Source: Nesterenkonia lacusekhoensis (GTDB lineage Bacteria; Actinomycetota; Actinomycetes; Actinomycetales; Micrococcaceae). From it: DNA of 64,000 nucleotides. How positions within the stretch are numbered: the first letter of the stretch is position 1; every line of letters begins with the position of its first letter. The stretch spans positions 2,604,001 to 2,668,000 of the forward strand of contig NZ_JAGINX010000001.1 in NCBI RefSeq assembly GCF_017876395.1, read 5' to 3'. Position numbers and translations under genes: made by a program. A model generated the notes under the pieces. That model was not told where the DNA came from. It saw only the letters and a program-made list of their open reading frames with translations, and did not search any database. Positions 27,767 through 36,528 of this stretch are shown one piece after another.

Positions 27767-28081
27767 ATGGAAGTCATGCCGAAAGTCGTCTACACCGAGG
27801 AGTTTCGCCGGACCGCCGTGGAGCTGGTTGCTGGCGGGATGAGCCAGAAGCAGGTCTGCGCGGATATGGGCTGCTCGAAATCTGCGCTGCAGTCCTGGGT
27901 CCGGGCCGCGAAGCTCGAAGAGCACGGGATCGAGCCGGCTAAGGATGCTGAGGAGTCTCGGGAACAGGCGAAGATGCTGCGCCGGATCCGTGAGCTGGAG
28001 CAGGAGAACAAGGTCCTGCGCGAAGCTGCGGCGTATCTCTCCCAGGCGAATTTGAAGCTGGGTGGGGCCTCCCCAAAATGA
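27767..28081 (+). CDS. IS3 transposase OrfA
   Basis: 104 residues. The HTH 'FRRTAVELVAGGMSQKQVCADMGCSKSALQSWVRAAKLEEHG' is followed by a leucine zipper 'MLRRIRELEQENKVLREAAAYLSQANLKLGG'. Ends 4 bp past the start of orfB in the -1 frame, near CCCCAAAATG, where programmed frameshifting would make the OrfAB transposase. Confidence 0.92.
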   Translation: MEVMPKVVYTEEFRRTAVELVAGGMSQKQVCADMGCSKSALQSWVRAAKLEEHGIEPAKDAEESREQAKMLRRIRELEQENKVLREAAAYLSQANLKLGGASPK

Positions 28082-28962
28082 TGTTCCCGCTGGTCCGTGA
28101 CCTTGCCGCCGCCGGGGTGCCGGTGGCGGTGACCTGCCGGGTTCTGGGTTTCACCAAGCAAGCGTTCTACAAATGGGCAGCAGCCCCGATTTCTCAGCGG
28201 GATTGGGAGGATGCCCACCTGCTCAACGCCGCAATCGATGTTCATGCTGATGACCCGGAGTTCGGGCACCGGTTCATCGCCGATGAGCTCGCCGCCGCCG
28301 GGTACCGGGCCTCTGAGCGGCGGGTGTGGCGGCTGTGCTCACAGCAGCAGATCTTCTCCGCCACTCAGCGCAAGGGCAGGAAGAATCACAAGAAGCCAGG
28401 CCCGCCAGTCTGTGATGACCTGCTGGCCCGGGATTTCACCGCCACCAGGTCGAATCAGAAATGGCTGGTGGACATCACCGAGCACCGTACCGGTGAGGGC
28501 AAGCTCTACCTATGTGCGATCAAGGATGTCTTCAGCAACCGGATCGTAGGCTATGCGATCGATTCCAGGATGAAATCACGGCTGGCTGTGGCCGCCCTGC
28601 ATGATGCGGTTTCCCGCCGCGGAGGACCCTCAGAAGTGGCCGGATGCATTGTCCATTCGGATAGAGGGTCGCAATTTCGTTCACGGAAATTCCAGCGGGC
28701 GCTGAAGGGATACAAGCTGGCTGGGTCCATGGGACGGGTCGGGGCTGCTGGGGATAACGCGGCGATGGAGAGCTTCTTCTCGACGTTGCAGAAGAACGTG
28801 CTCAACAGGCAGTCCTGGGCCACCAGGGATCAGTTGCGAGCCCGGATCATTCACTGGATCGAAGCGACCTATCATCGCCGCCGCCGACAGCGGAGGCTGG
28901 GTAAGCTGACTCCGGTCGAATACGAGACCGTTCACAAGGATGCCGTCGCCCTGGCGGCATAA
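28078..28962 (+). CDS. IS3 transposase OrfB (DDE integrase core)
   Basis: 294 residues with an HTH_21 segment ('DDPEFGHRFIADELAAAGYRASERRVWRLCSQQQI') and an rve integrase core. DDE residues: Asp in WLVDITEHRT, Asp in IVHSDRGSQFRS, Glu in AAMESFFSTLQ. Intact, so this copy could still be active. Confidence 0.93.
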   Translation: MMFPLVRDLAAAGVPVAVTCRVLGFTKQAFYKWAAAPISQRDWEDAHLLNAAIDVHADDPEFGHRFIADELAAAGYRASERRVWRLCSQQQIFSATQRKGRKNHKKPGPPVCDDLLARDFTATRSNQKWLVDITEHRTGEGKLYLCAIKDVFSNRIVGYAIDSRMKSRLAVAALHDAVSRRGGPSEVAGCIVHSDRGSQFRSRKFQRALKGYKLAGSMGRVGAAGDNAAMESFFSTLQKNVLNRQSWATRDQLRARIIHWIEATYHRRRRQRRLGKLTPVEYETVHKDAVALAA

Positions 28963-29130
28963 GCCCGACGGTCAACCGAACCTTCAGCAGACCCGCAGTC
29001 CCTCGGCCTTGTCGGGTCTGGTCACGGAACCTCGTCACTTTCCAGGTGGTGCGGTAATGGAACGGCATCAGCAGGCGTGGGTCACGGCGAGCAAGGGTGG
29101 GTCTCGTGCCGGGCACGCCAGAAACAAACG

Positions 29131-29172
29131 AGCTGGCGGCGTCATCACCGGTACAGGTAATGACGCCGCCAG
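29131..29172. terminator. Hairpin downstream of the surface protein gene
   Basis: AGCTGGCGGCGTCAT pairs with ATGACGCCGCCAGCT around a loop with its own ACCGGT/ACAGGT pairing. It is 34 bp after the natural stop of the VWA gene on the minus strand. No clear U-run. Confidence 0.55.
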
Positions 29173-29205
29173 CTGCGTGTGATCGGCTGATCAGCTCATG
29201 GCCGG

Positions 29206-31178
29206 TCAGCTGTTGCGGCGAACCTTCGCGAAGGCCACCACGCCGGAGCCGACGATGACGAGCAGCAGAGCCATCAGGCCCAGGCCCACCGCGCCGGAGG
29301 CACCGGTGGAGGCGAGGTCGTCGCCCGGCTTGCCGCCACCGTCCTCAGTGCCACCGTCCTCAGTGCCACCGTCCTCAGTGCCACCGTCCTCAGTGCCACC
29401 GTCCTCAGTGCCACCGTCCTCAGTGCCACCGTCCTCAGTGCCACCGTCCTCAGTGCCACCGTCCTCAGTGCCACCGTCCTCAGTGCCACCGTCCTCAGTG
29501 CCACCGTCCTCAGTGCCACCGTCCTCAGTGCCACCGTCCTCAGTGCCACCGTCCTCAGTGCCACCGTCCTCACCTCAGTGCCACCGTCCTCAGTGCCACC
29601 GTCCTCAGTGCCACCGTCCTCAGTGCCACCGTCCTCAGTGCCACCGTCCTCAGTGCCACCGTCCTCAGTGCCACCGTCCTCAGTGCCACCGTCCTCAGTG
29701 CCACCGTCCTCAGTGCCACCGTCCTCAGTGCCACCGTCCTCAGTGCCACCGTCCTCAGTGCCACCGTCCTCAGTGCCACCGTCCTCAGTGCCACCGTCCT
29801 CAGTGCCACCGTCCTCAGTGCCACCGTCCTCAGTGCCACCGTCCTCAGTGCCACCGTCCTCAGTGCCACCGTCCTCAGTGCCACCGTCCTCAGTGCCACC
29901 GTCCTCAGTGCCACCGTCCTCAGTGCCACCGTCCTCAGTGCCACCGTCCTCAGTGCCACCGTCCTCAGTGCCACCGTCCTCAGTGCCACCGTCCTCTTCG
30001 GACTCAACCGGGAGCTCATGGTCGTCATCGTCCGTCACCGGATCGCCCTCGCTCGGCGGCGTCCCCTCCACTGTCACGTGGTTCTCGATGATCCCTGCGT
30101 CCGCATCTGCGTCAGTGGCGGTGTATGTTGCCCACGCGCTGACTGACTGTCCCGGCGCAAGGACATGGGGCTCATCCGGCCACTCTCCGTACTCGATCTC
30201 AGAGATTCCCTCCAAGGCATCGGTCAGCTGAACGTCCCGCAGTGTGAGTGCCCCGGTGTTGGTCACGGTGAACTCGTAACGGACATCATCTCCCGCGTGC
30301 CCGGGCCCTCCCTCGACGAACAGACCGTTCTTCTCGACCGAGACGCCCGCACACTGCTTGTCGATCTGACCGATGAGGGCGTTGCGCAGTCGTGCGAAGT
30401 CAACTTCAAGGTAGTCGTCGCCAAACTGCGGTCCACTGACGTGGGGCATGTGCTCGTGAAACAGGCCGTACTCGGACTGCGTCAGGTTGTCGACGACTCC
30501 GACGCCTATGACGCGAGTCCCGGCCTCCTTGACCTGATTGGCGCTGGTCACGGCAGCATCGATCGTGGCCTGATCAGTGGCGTTTCCCAGACCCCTTGGC
30601 GGCAGTCCCCACTGGGTCGGGTTTCCGTCTGTCACGAAGAGCACAGCATCATAGCTCTCACCAGCGCCGCTCAGCGCCTGAAACGCGCGATCCCAGTTCG
30701 TGCCACCCTGCATGGTTCCTGGCCGCTGGATGCCATCCACGTGCTGGCCGATGGTCTCCAGTCCTGCGCCCGAAGTATCGGTGAGACGCAAGGGCTGATT
30801 CGACGCCTGAGAAGTAGCAGGCGCATACGACGCCCAGTTGTGGAACGCCAGCCGAACCGGATACTCCTCCAAGGACTCCGCGAAGTCCACGAGGCCAGAA
30901 CGCAGCATGTCGAGCTGCTGGTTGTCGATGGAGTTCGACACATCGATGCTGACCGCCACGTCCAGCTCACACTGGTCCGTCAAGGCCGGGTTCGGAGCGG
31001 GCGGCACCGTGGACTCGACAGCGGAAGCCGACGTCGCCACAGTCAGTGTCGCGCCGACTGCCAAGCACAGAGCCCCTCCGAGCGCGACGGCTCTGCGTAC
31101 GGCTCGGGGGGTTCTTCGTCGGGCCCTGTCCCGCTCCGCAGGTGCGGGCGTTGACTGCGAGTGCTCCTTCGGTGTCAC
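29206..31178 (-). pseudogene. VWA-domain surface adhesin with EDGGT repeats and LASTG anchor, frameshifted
   Basis: GTG start at 31178 with GAGGAG upstream. Signal peptide with twin Arg-rich n-region, cleaved after SASA. VWA domain from 'CELDVAVSIDVSNSIDNQQ' (MIDAS DxSxS) to 'LFVTDGNPTQWG'. DUF11-like domain '[42 protein letters not shown]'. About 43 EDGGT pentapeptide repeats. Tail [11 protein letters not shown], a membrane helix and a basic end (KVRRNS). LASTG fits the LAxTG signal of class E sortases. A 5-bp CCTCA insertion at about 29,571 shifts the frame two-thirds along the repeats, so translation reads RTVAL repeats and stops at 29,274 without the anchor. Confidence 0.85.
29335..29996. 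repeat. Tandem array of a 15-bp unit
   Basis: Unit GTCCTCAGTGCCACC (plus strand), about 43 copies, nearly identical, encoding EDGGT on the minus strand. One irregular unit, GTCCTCACCTCAGTG at about 29,566-29,580, contains an extra CCTCA. Copies are about 15 to the left of it and about 28 to the right. Confidence 0.97.
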
Positions 31179-31645
31179 ATCATCTCCTCGGTATAGGTGT
31201 GAAGGGTCGGACATACTATTATGGACCTCCGGTTCCAGGGACTGTGGCAGGCATTGACCCTCGATCGTGGACACGGTGTCGGTTGGGCTATGCCGCTTCA
31301 GCAAGGATAGGTTAAGGGCGGGACTGCCGCACATTTAGGTGACAGTTGGGGGTGTCAGGCCGCGAGGCTCACGGCCGGGTTCATGATGGTCTCGTATTCG
31401 ATGGGGGTCAATCGGCCCAGACGGGTCTGTCGGCGGCGTCGGTGATACGTCCTTTCGATCCAGGTGATGATTGCGATTCGGAGCTCTTCTCGGGTCTGCC
31501 AACGCTTACGGTCCAGGACGTTCTTCTGTAGCAGCGCGAAGAAGGACTCCATGGCGGCGTTATCGCCGGCAGCACCGACCTGGCCCATGGATCCGATGAG
31601 GTGGTGACGGTTCAGGGCGTGCACGAACTTCCGTGACCGGAACTG

Positions 31646-33097
31646 GCCGTATTCAAGTGGTCGTCGCAACACCTACCTGATGGAGGTGTTCGATGGGCAT
31701 TGGCCCAAGGCAGAAGAGGGCAAGGGAATATCGCGGTCAGATCGTCTCTCCTGGGCGCCCAACGGTGGCTTGGCGCGAGGACCGTGTGCGGTTCTGGCAG
31801 GCCATCGCTGCAGGAGCTAAGACCCGAGAGGCCGGTGAAGCCGCCGGTGTCTCCGAGCCTGTAGCTCACCGTTGGTTCCGACATGCTGGTGGCGTGAATC
31901 CACACTTGGCCTCGACTGTTTCCGGACGGTATATCTCCTCCTCTGAACGGGAGGACATCGCTTTATGGCGAGCCCAAGACAGCGGGGTCCGTGAGATCGC
32001 CCGTCGGCTGGGGCGTAGCCCATCGACGATCTCACGGGAGCTACGGCGTAACGCCTCGACCAGGACCTATCAGCTGGAGTACAAGGCCTCGATTGCTCAG
32101 TGGCATGCTGAGCGGCGCGCCCGCCGTCCGAAGACCGCGAAGATGGTCACCAACGACCGGCTGCGCCAGTACGTCCAAGACAAGCTCAGCGGTGAGATCA
32201 TCACCGCCGAAGGTGAAGTTGTCGGCCCCGAGGGCCCGGCCTGGGATGGAAAGAACAAGCCCCACCGTGGGGACCGTGAATGGGTCACCGCCTGGAGTCC
32301 GCAGCAGATTGCCAAGCGGCTGCCACTGGAGTTCCCCGATGACCCGACCATGAGGATCTCTCATGAGGCGATCTATCAGGCCCTCTACGTCGAATCCCGC
32401 GGCGGGCTTGCCCGGAAGCAGTCCTGGCACCTGCGCCGAGGTCGCACCAAGCGAATGCCCCGGGCCCGCACACGGCAGGAAGCCTGGGCTCATGTCACTG
32501 CCGAGACCGTGCTGCAGAAACGCCCCAAGGAGGTCGAGGACCGCAAGATCGCCGGCCACTGGGAAGGTGACCTGATCATCGGACTGAAGCGTTCGGCCGT
32601 GGCCACGTTGATCGAGCGCACCACCCGCTACGCGATACTGGTCCACCTGCCCCGCCAGGCCGGGTACGGGCAAATTCGACCAACGAAGAACGGCCCGGCA
32701 CTGGCGGGGTATGGGGCGTTGACCATGAAAGACGCTCTGGCGAAGTCGATCACCCATCTGCCTGAGCAGCTGCGCCGTTCTTTGACCTGGGACCGCGGCA
32801 AAGAGCTCTCGGCACATGCGCTGCTGACGAAAGAGACTGGGCTGCCGGTGTACTTCGCTGACGCGAAGAGTCCCTGGCAGCGTGGCTCCAACGAGCACCT
32901 CAATGGTCTGCTTCGGCAATACTTCCCGAAAGGCACTGACCTCTCCAGGTGGAACGCCACCGAAATCGCAGCTATCGCCACCGCCATGAACAACCGGCCA
33001 CGCGGGATCTTGGGGTGGCGCACTCCCGCCGAGGCGTTCGCCGATCAACTACGCTCAGTCCAACAACACACTGTTGCGACGACCAGTTGAATACGGC
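31646..33097. mobile_element. IS30-family insertion sequence
   Basis: 1,452 bp with near-perfect inverted ends (GCCGTATTCAAGTGGTCGTC against the complement of the right end, one mismatch) and a CTG duplication at 31,643-31,645 and 33,098-33,100. Inserted in orfB of the older IS3. Confidence 0.92.
31693..33090 (+). CDS. IS30 family transposase
   Basis: 465 residues. The N-terminal HTH region has 'ISSSEREDIALWRAQDSGVREIARRLGRSPSTISRELRRN'. The catalytic core has 'KIAGHWEGDLIIG' (Asp), 'LTWDRGKELSAH' (Asp) and 'SPWQRGSNEHLNGLLRQYFPKGTDLS' (Glu). Intact and full length for an actinobacterial IS30 with an extended N-terminus. Confidence 0.95.
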   Translation: MGIGPRQKRAREYRGQIVSPGRPTVAWREDRVRFWQAIAAGAKTREAGEAAGVSEPVAHRWFRHAGGVNPHLASTVSGRYISSSEREDIALWRAQDSGVREIARRLGRSPSTISRELRRNASTRTYQLEYKASIAQWHAERRARRPKTAKMVTNDRLRQYVQDKLSGEIITAEGEVVGPEGPAWDGKNKPHRGDREWVTAWSPQQIAKRLPLEFPDDPTMRISHEAIYQALYVESRGGLARKQSWHLRRGRTKRMPRARTRQEAWAHVTAETVLQKRPKEVEDRKIAGHWEGDLIIGLKRSAVATLIERTTRYAILVHLPRQAGYGQIRPTKNGPALAGYGALTMKDALAKSITHLPEQLRRSLTWDRGKELSAHALLTKETGLPVYFADAKSPWQRGSNEHLNGLLRQYFPKGTDLSRWNATEIAAIATAMNNRPRGILGWRTPAEAFADQLRSVQQHTVATTS

Positions 33098-33681
33098 CTG
33101 GCTGCCTCTGTCGGCGTGCAGAATGCATCCGGCGACGTCGCCTCGGCGGGTGACGGCGTTGCGGACGGCGTCGACGGCGAGCTTCGCGGTCATCCGGTCC
33201 GAGATTGAGTAGCCGACGATCCGGTTGGAATGGACGTCTTTGATCGCGCAGCAGTAGAGCTTGCCCTCACTCGTCCGATGCTCCGTGATGTCCGTGAGCC
33301 AGAGCCGGTTCGGGGCATCGGCGCGGAACACCCGCTGCACGTGATCGTCGAACACGGGCGGGCCTGCCTTCTTCCCCTTCCCGCGCCGGCGGCGCTGCGC
33401 GGACGAGAGAATCCCCGCCTGCGAGCACAACTTCCATGCCGTCCGCCTGCTCATCCGCCACCCAGCCCGCCGGGCCTCGTCGGCCAGGTATCGCTATCCG
33501 AATGTCGGGTCGTCGTGGTGCGCGTCATGTAGTGCGTTGAGGCGGTGCGCGCGGAGAATGTCCGCGTCCCGGATCGGAGCGTTGCGCCACCGGTAATAGG
33601 GCTGTCTTGCGAGCTTGAGGACCCGGCACGACACCGTGACGGGGATCCCCGCTTCGGCGAGCTCAGATACGAGCGGGTATG

Positions 33682-33987
33682 TCATTTTGGGGAGCCACCG
33701 AGTTTCAGGTTCGCCTGCGACAGATACGCCGCAGCCCTCCTGAGCACCTCGTTCTCCTGCTCGAGCAGCCGAATCCGCTTCTTCAACTCGCGGGCTTCGG
33801 CCGCATCCGCCGCAGTCTGACCGGGACGGTTGCATTCTTCGACGTCGGCTTGGCGGAGCCAGTTCTGCAGCGTCGCTTCGCTGATACCGAAGTCGACGGC
33901 GATCTGTTTGATGGTGACGCCGCTCTCGCGGCTACGAGCGACCGCGATAACGTCCTCGCGGAACTCTCTGGGATAAGGACCAGGCAT
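33682..33987 (-). CDS. IS3 transposase OrfA (second copy)
   Basis: 101 residues: 'YPREFREDVIAVARSRESGVTIKQIAVDFGISEATLQNWLRQADVEE', then a zipper 'ELKKRIRLLEQENEVLRRAAAYLSQANLKLGGSPK'. Intact, but its OrfB partner is broken, so the element cannot move on its own. Confidence 0.9.
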   Translation of the reverse strand: MPGPYPREFREDVIAVARSRESGVTIKQIAVDFGISEATLQNWLRQADVEECNRPGQTAADAAEARELKKRIRLLEQENEVLRRAAAYLSQANLKLGGSPK

Positions 33988-34240
33988 GATGACATCCTCC
34001 CCGCCAGCGCTCCTCAGCGCTAACGATCAGTTGTCACCAGTTCGTTCCCCACGCGCGAGCGTATCGGCACTGCTGCCAGAATAGGGCCTTGGAGCGGCGA
34101 TCCTTCTGCTCTGGACAGGCGTGGGCGAAACACTGCGCTCATGAGCCTACTCGTGGCTTCTGTTCCTATGGGCAATCCTCAGAATCTGCTCTCGCCACCT
34201 ACCACATGCACAGACCTCAAGAGTCATCCGATCCTGCGAC

Positions 34241-35011
34241 TCAGTCCCGCTCGCGGGAGACCAGATCGTCCGCGTACCCGATGAGACTCGTCACGAGCAT
34301 CAGGGCCTGGACGCAGTTGCGCTTGCTGAACTGCCTCTTCGAGACTCCGTGCACGCTGGCGTGTCGGGAGTAGTGGTGCGGGATCTCGTCGCCCTTCTCC
34401 TTCCAGAACTGCTCGTGCGCGTTCCACACCGGCAGCCAAACGAACGCCTGGTGCACGCCCATCGAGTCGATGATGTCGGGGATGCCCGCGCTCTGCCGGA
34501 CGGTGATCTGCGTCCGCGCGTGCCGGTCGGGATAGAAGCGGGAAATCAACGAGTCGAGCGTCACGGTGAACAGCGCCTGCGCTGACTTCGTGTGTCCGGC
34601 CCGCATCGCACCGATGCCGTCGCGCATGAAAGCCACCTCTTCGCTGACAGCCGGATGCTGAGCCCCGTCAAGGACCGATTCGCAGTCCTCGACGATCGAG
34701 GAGTATCGATCCGAGAGCACCTTGCGTCGCGCCTGACGGTCCCCGGCGCGGAGCAGGCGAACCGCCGTCGCGCCGCGAGGCACGAGGTACAGGGGTATGC
34801 CCTCCTGCTGGAGGAACTCGTAGACCTGATGTGCGGACACCTCGTCGACGTAGTCGCGCAGATTGGACGGCAGGAAGTTGCGCTGGAAGGTGCGCAGGAC
34901 TTCTGGATCGAGGAGCGGTCTTAGAGATCGCCGGAGGTCGTCGGACCACTGCCGGGTCATCGCTTGGATGGTAGCGGAGAGCTCGGACGAGATCAGCGTC
35001 GTCATACTCAC
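34241..35011 (-). CDS. Putative HEPN-domain protein
   Basis: 256 residues, mostly helical. Near the C-terminus 'IPHHYSRHASVHGVSKRQFSKRNCVQALMLVTSLIGYADDL' contains RHxxxH (R-H-A-S-V-H), the Rx4-6H motif of HEPN ribonucleases, placed just before the last helix as in abortive-infection and DUF4209-like HEPN proteins. No other family is recognised. Its start overlaps the stop of the DUF6907 gene by 4 bp, so the two are translationally coupled. Candidate toxin or defence effector; the motif alone is suggestive, not proof. The flank 34,039-34,240 shows nothing. Confidence 0.5.
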   Translation of the reverse strand: MSMTTLISSELSATIQAMTRQWSDDLRRSLRPLLDPEVLRTFQRNFLPSNLRDYVDEVSAHQVYEFLQQEGIPLYLVPRGATAVRLLRAGDRQARRKVLSDRYSSIVEDCESVLDGAQHPAVSEEVAFMRDGIGAMRAGHTKSAQALFTVTLDSLISRFYPDRHARTQITVRQSAGIPDIIDSMGVHQAFVWLPVWNAHEQFWKEKGDEIPHHYSRHASVHGVSKRQFSKRNCVQALMLVTSLIGYADDLVSRERD

Positions 35012-35295
35012 CTTCGCTCACCCAACTCCTCCAGCAGCGTCCTGATCTGGTGAACCAGTCGTTGCGCGCTCTCTGGAGTGAGGTGCAGGCCATCGACTGC
35101 GACCCAGGCTTCGTCCTCGTCGAAGGCCCTGAAACCGGAGACGTGCAGCTCGCCTGTTTCAGCAACACCTCCTCCACGGACGATCGCCGGTACTGTCCGC
35201 ACGAAGGTCTCGTGCCTGAGATCCTGCTCGTGGATTTCGTCATGGTCTGCTCGGCACCAAGCAGGACAGGGGTGGGGCATCTCTTCAATTCCCAT
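35008..35295 (-). CDS. DUF6907-type small protein
   Basis: 95 residues: 'PHPCPAWCRADHDEIHEQDLRHETFV' has the C-P-x-W-C-x3-H cluster of the actinobacterial DUF6907 family, followed by beta-rich 'GELHVSGFRAFDEDEAWVAVDGLHLTPESAQRLVHQIRTLLEEL'. The Cys/His set may bind zinc. Function unknown. It is encoded directly before, and coupled to, the HEPN-like gene. Confidence 0.7.
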   Translation of the reverse strand: MGIEEMPHPCPAWCRADHDEIHEQDLRHETFVRTVPAIVRGGGVAETGELHVSGFRAFDEDEAWVAVDGLHLTPESAQRLVHQIRTLLEELGERR

Positions 35296-35322
35296 CAACT
35301 CACCTTACGCCCCTCCTGACGG

Positions 35323-35985
35323 TCAAGGCAGCACCATCTCGCCGATCAGCCGGCACTGGAAGATGTGCTCCTCCAGCTCAGCCTCGATGTCGGCGGACTG
35401 CTCGAACTCGCTCCCGCCTCCCATCGACAGCACTTCCTCATCGAAGGTCATCCGGGTGAAGGACCGGACATCCCCGCGCCGCGGGTTGGAGGCATCCTCC
35501 CAGTTGGCCCGGTAGATGCTGTTCTCGACGTGCTCCAGTGCGCCGGTGCCCTCGACGACCGCCTCTCCGGTGCAGTTGTACTTCACCACATCCACCTGCA
35601 CCGGGTTGCCGTGCTCGTCGTCGACGATGGTCCACAGGCTCAGCCGCGGGGTGACCTGCAGCCAGGACTGGGCGTAAGTGTCGCCCTCCTCGGGGATGAA
35701 GGCCTCCACTGCCTCCTCGAGGAGCCCGGCTTCAAGCTCCTCCAGCACACTCTCGGCGACCTCCTCGTCGGTCATGTCCTCCGGGTCGATCTCCTCCGAG
35801 CTCGAAGACTCCTCTTCCTGCTCGTCAGATGAGGGGTCCTCAGGCTCAGGGGAACTGCCCTCAGTCTCTTCAGGCGCTGGAGCAGCGGTTTCCTCGACCT
35901 CAGACTCCTCGCCGCCGTCGTAGGCGCAAGCGGTCAGGCCCAGACCTGCCACCAGCACTGCTGCTGTAATGCGCTTCGGACCCAT
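35323..35985 (-). CDS. Secreted lipoprotein of the transfer region
   Basis: 220 residues. Signal sequence with lipobox LTAC, then a ~60-residue acidic Ser/Glu/Pro linker and a folded domain 'ESVLEELEAGLLEEAVEAFIPEEGDTYAQSWLQVTPRLSLWTIVDDEHGNPVQVDVVKYNCTGEAVVEG'. No family recognised. It follows the membrane protein gene at 35,989 by 3 bp and ends the leftward operon starting at 37,515. Linkage to transfer membrane proteins suggests an envelope role. Confidence 0.7.
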   Translation of the reverse strand: MGPKRITAAVLVAGLGLTACAYDGGEESEVEETAAPAPEETEGSSPEPEDPSSDEQEEESSSSEEIDPEDMTDEEVAESVLEELEAGLLEEAVEAFIPEEGDTYAQSWLQVTPRLSLWTIVDDEHGNPVQVDVVKYNCTGEAVVEGTGALEHVENSIYRANWEDASNPRRGDVRSFTRMTFDEEVLSMGGGSEFEQSADIEAELEEHIFQCRLIGEMVLP

Positions 35986-35988
35986 AGC

Positions 35989-36528
35989 TCAGGCCTCCTT
36001 CTTCGAGGTGACGTTCTTCAGGTTCCGGGTGATGTTGCCCCACAGCCGCGGGGCCACGATCAGCGATGCCAGGAACGCTGCGGCCGCCCCGGCGATCCAG
36101 ACGTTGGAGAAGATCCCCAGAGCCGTGGAGATGCCCCAGCGCACGATGAGGAAGCCCAGGGTGAAGGCCAGCGCCAGAGCAGCCAGCCTCCAGATCGGGG
36201 AGCGGGCCTGCCACTCGTAGAACTCGCGGATCGCGGTCTTGATGAACCCGGAGGTCTCCTTGAAGTTGCCGGTGGCCTGGTCCGGGATTCGGATCAGCCC
36301 GACCTTGAACATCATCGAGATCAGCTGGAAGGCGAACATCGTCAGTCCGGTCGCTGCCAGCTCCCGGTAGCCCGACTCGGAGATCGCCCAGCCGAGCATC
36401 CCCAGGGCACCGCAGGCCAGCAGGGTGCCGATCACCGTCCAGAGGTGGTTGTCCGGGCCCGAGTCCACCCGGGTGTTCACATGAACATCGATGTGCTCAC
36501 GCGCCTCGGTCTTGTGTTCCTCAGCCAT
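35989..36528 (-). CDS. Membrane protein, leftward operon
   Basis: 179 residues from the ATG at 36528, overlapping the upstream stop. Four predicted helices ('HLWTVIGTLLACGALGMLGWAI', 'LAATGLTMFAFQLISMMFKVGLI', 'IWRLAALALAFTLGFLIVRWGI', 'ALGIFSNVWIAGAAAAFLASLIV'). No family recognised. Coupled to its neighbours, so probably part of one envelope complex. Confidence 0.65.
   Translation of the reverse strand: MAEEHKTEAREHIDVHVNTRVDSGPDNHLWTVIGTLLACGALGMLGWAISESGYRELAATGLTMFAFQLISMMFKVGLIRIPDQATGNFKETSGFIKTAIREFYEWQARSPIWRLAALALAFTLGFLIVRWGISTALGIFSNVWIAGAAAAFLASLIVAPRLWGNITRNLKNVTSKKEA

Larger units (their letters stand above)
27716..28994. mobile_element. IS3-family insertion sequence
   Basis: 1,279 bp bounded by perfect 24-bp inverted repeats (27,716-27,739 and 28,971-28,994, outer bases GGGTCTGCTGAAGG). 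It contains overlapping orfA and orfB. No direct target duplication is obvious at the edges. If the true tips are TGAAGG/CCTTCA, the flanks GGTCTGC and GCAGACC would be inverted rather than direct. Confidence 0.88.
31355..33685 (-). pseudogene. Interrupted IS3 OrfB transposase
   Basis: Starts MTYPLVSELAEAGIPVTVSCRVL at 33,685. After 'HHDDPTFG' a TAG replaces the codon of the usual FGYR motif (33,494), then 'RYLADEARRAGWRMSRRTAWKLC' continues in the same frame. At 'HADRGSQ' the IS30 intervenes (31,646-33,097), and the reading resumes as 'FRSRKFVHALNRHHLIGSMGQVGAAGDNAAMESFFALLQK' to 'IMNPAVSLAA'. DDE residues are present but on separate pieces. Confidence 0.88.
31339..34038. mobile_element. Second IS3-family copy, degenerate and split by IS30
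   Basis: Ends GGTGACAGTTG (31,338) and its imperfect complement CAGTTGTCACC (34,028). Without the inserted IS30 it is about 1.25 kb, the usual IS3 size. orfA is intact; orfB has an in-frame amber codon and the IS30 insertion. It differs clearly in sequence from the IS3 at 27.7 kb, so it is a separate lineage. Confidence 0.8.

Noticed and set aside
29570-30028. Frames encoding long RTVAL or PPSSV repeats
   Set aside because: They are alternate readings of the 15-bp array; only the EDGGT frame joins a signal peptide and VWA domain.
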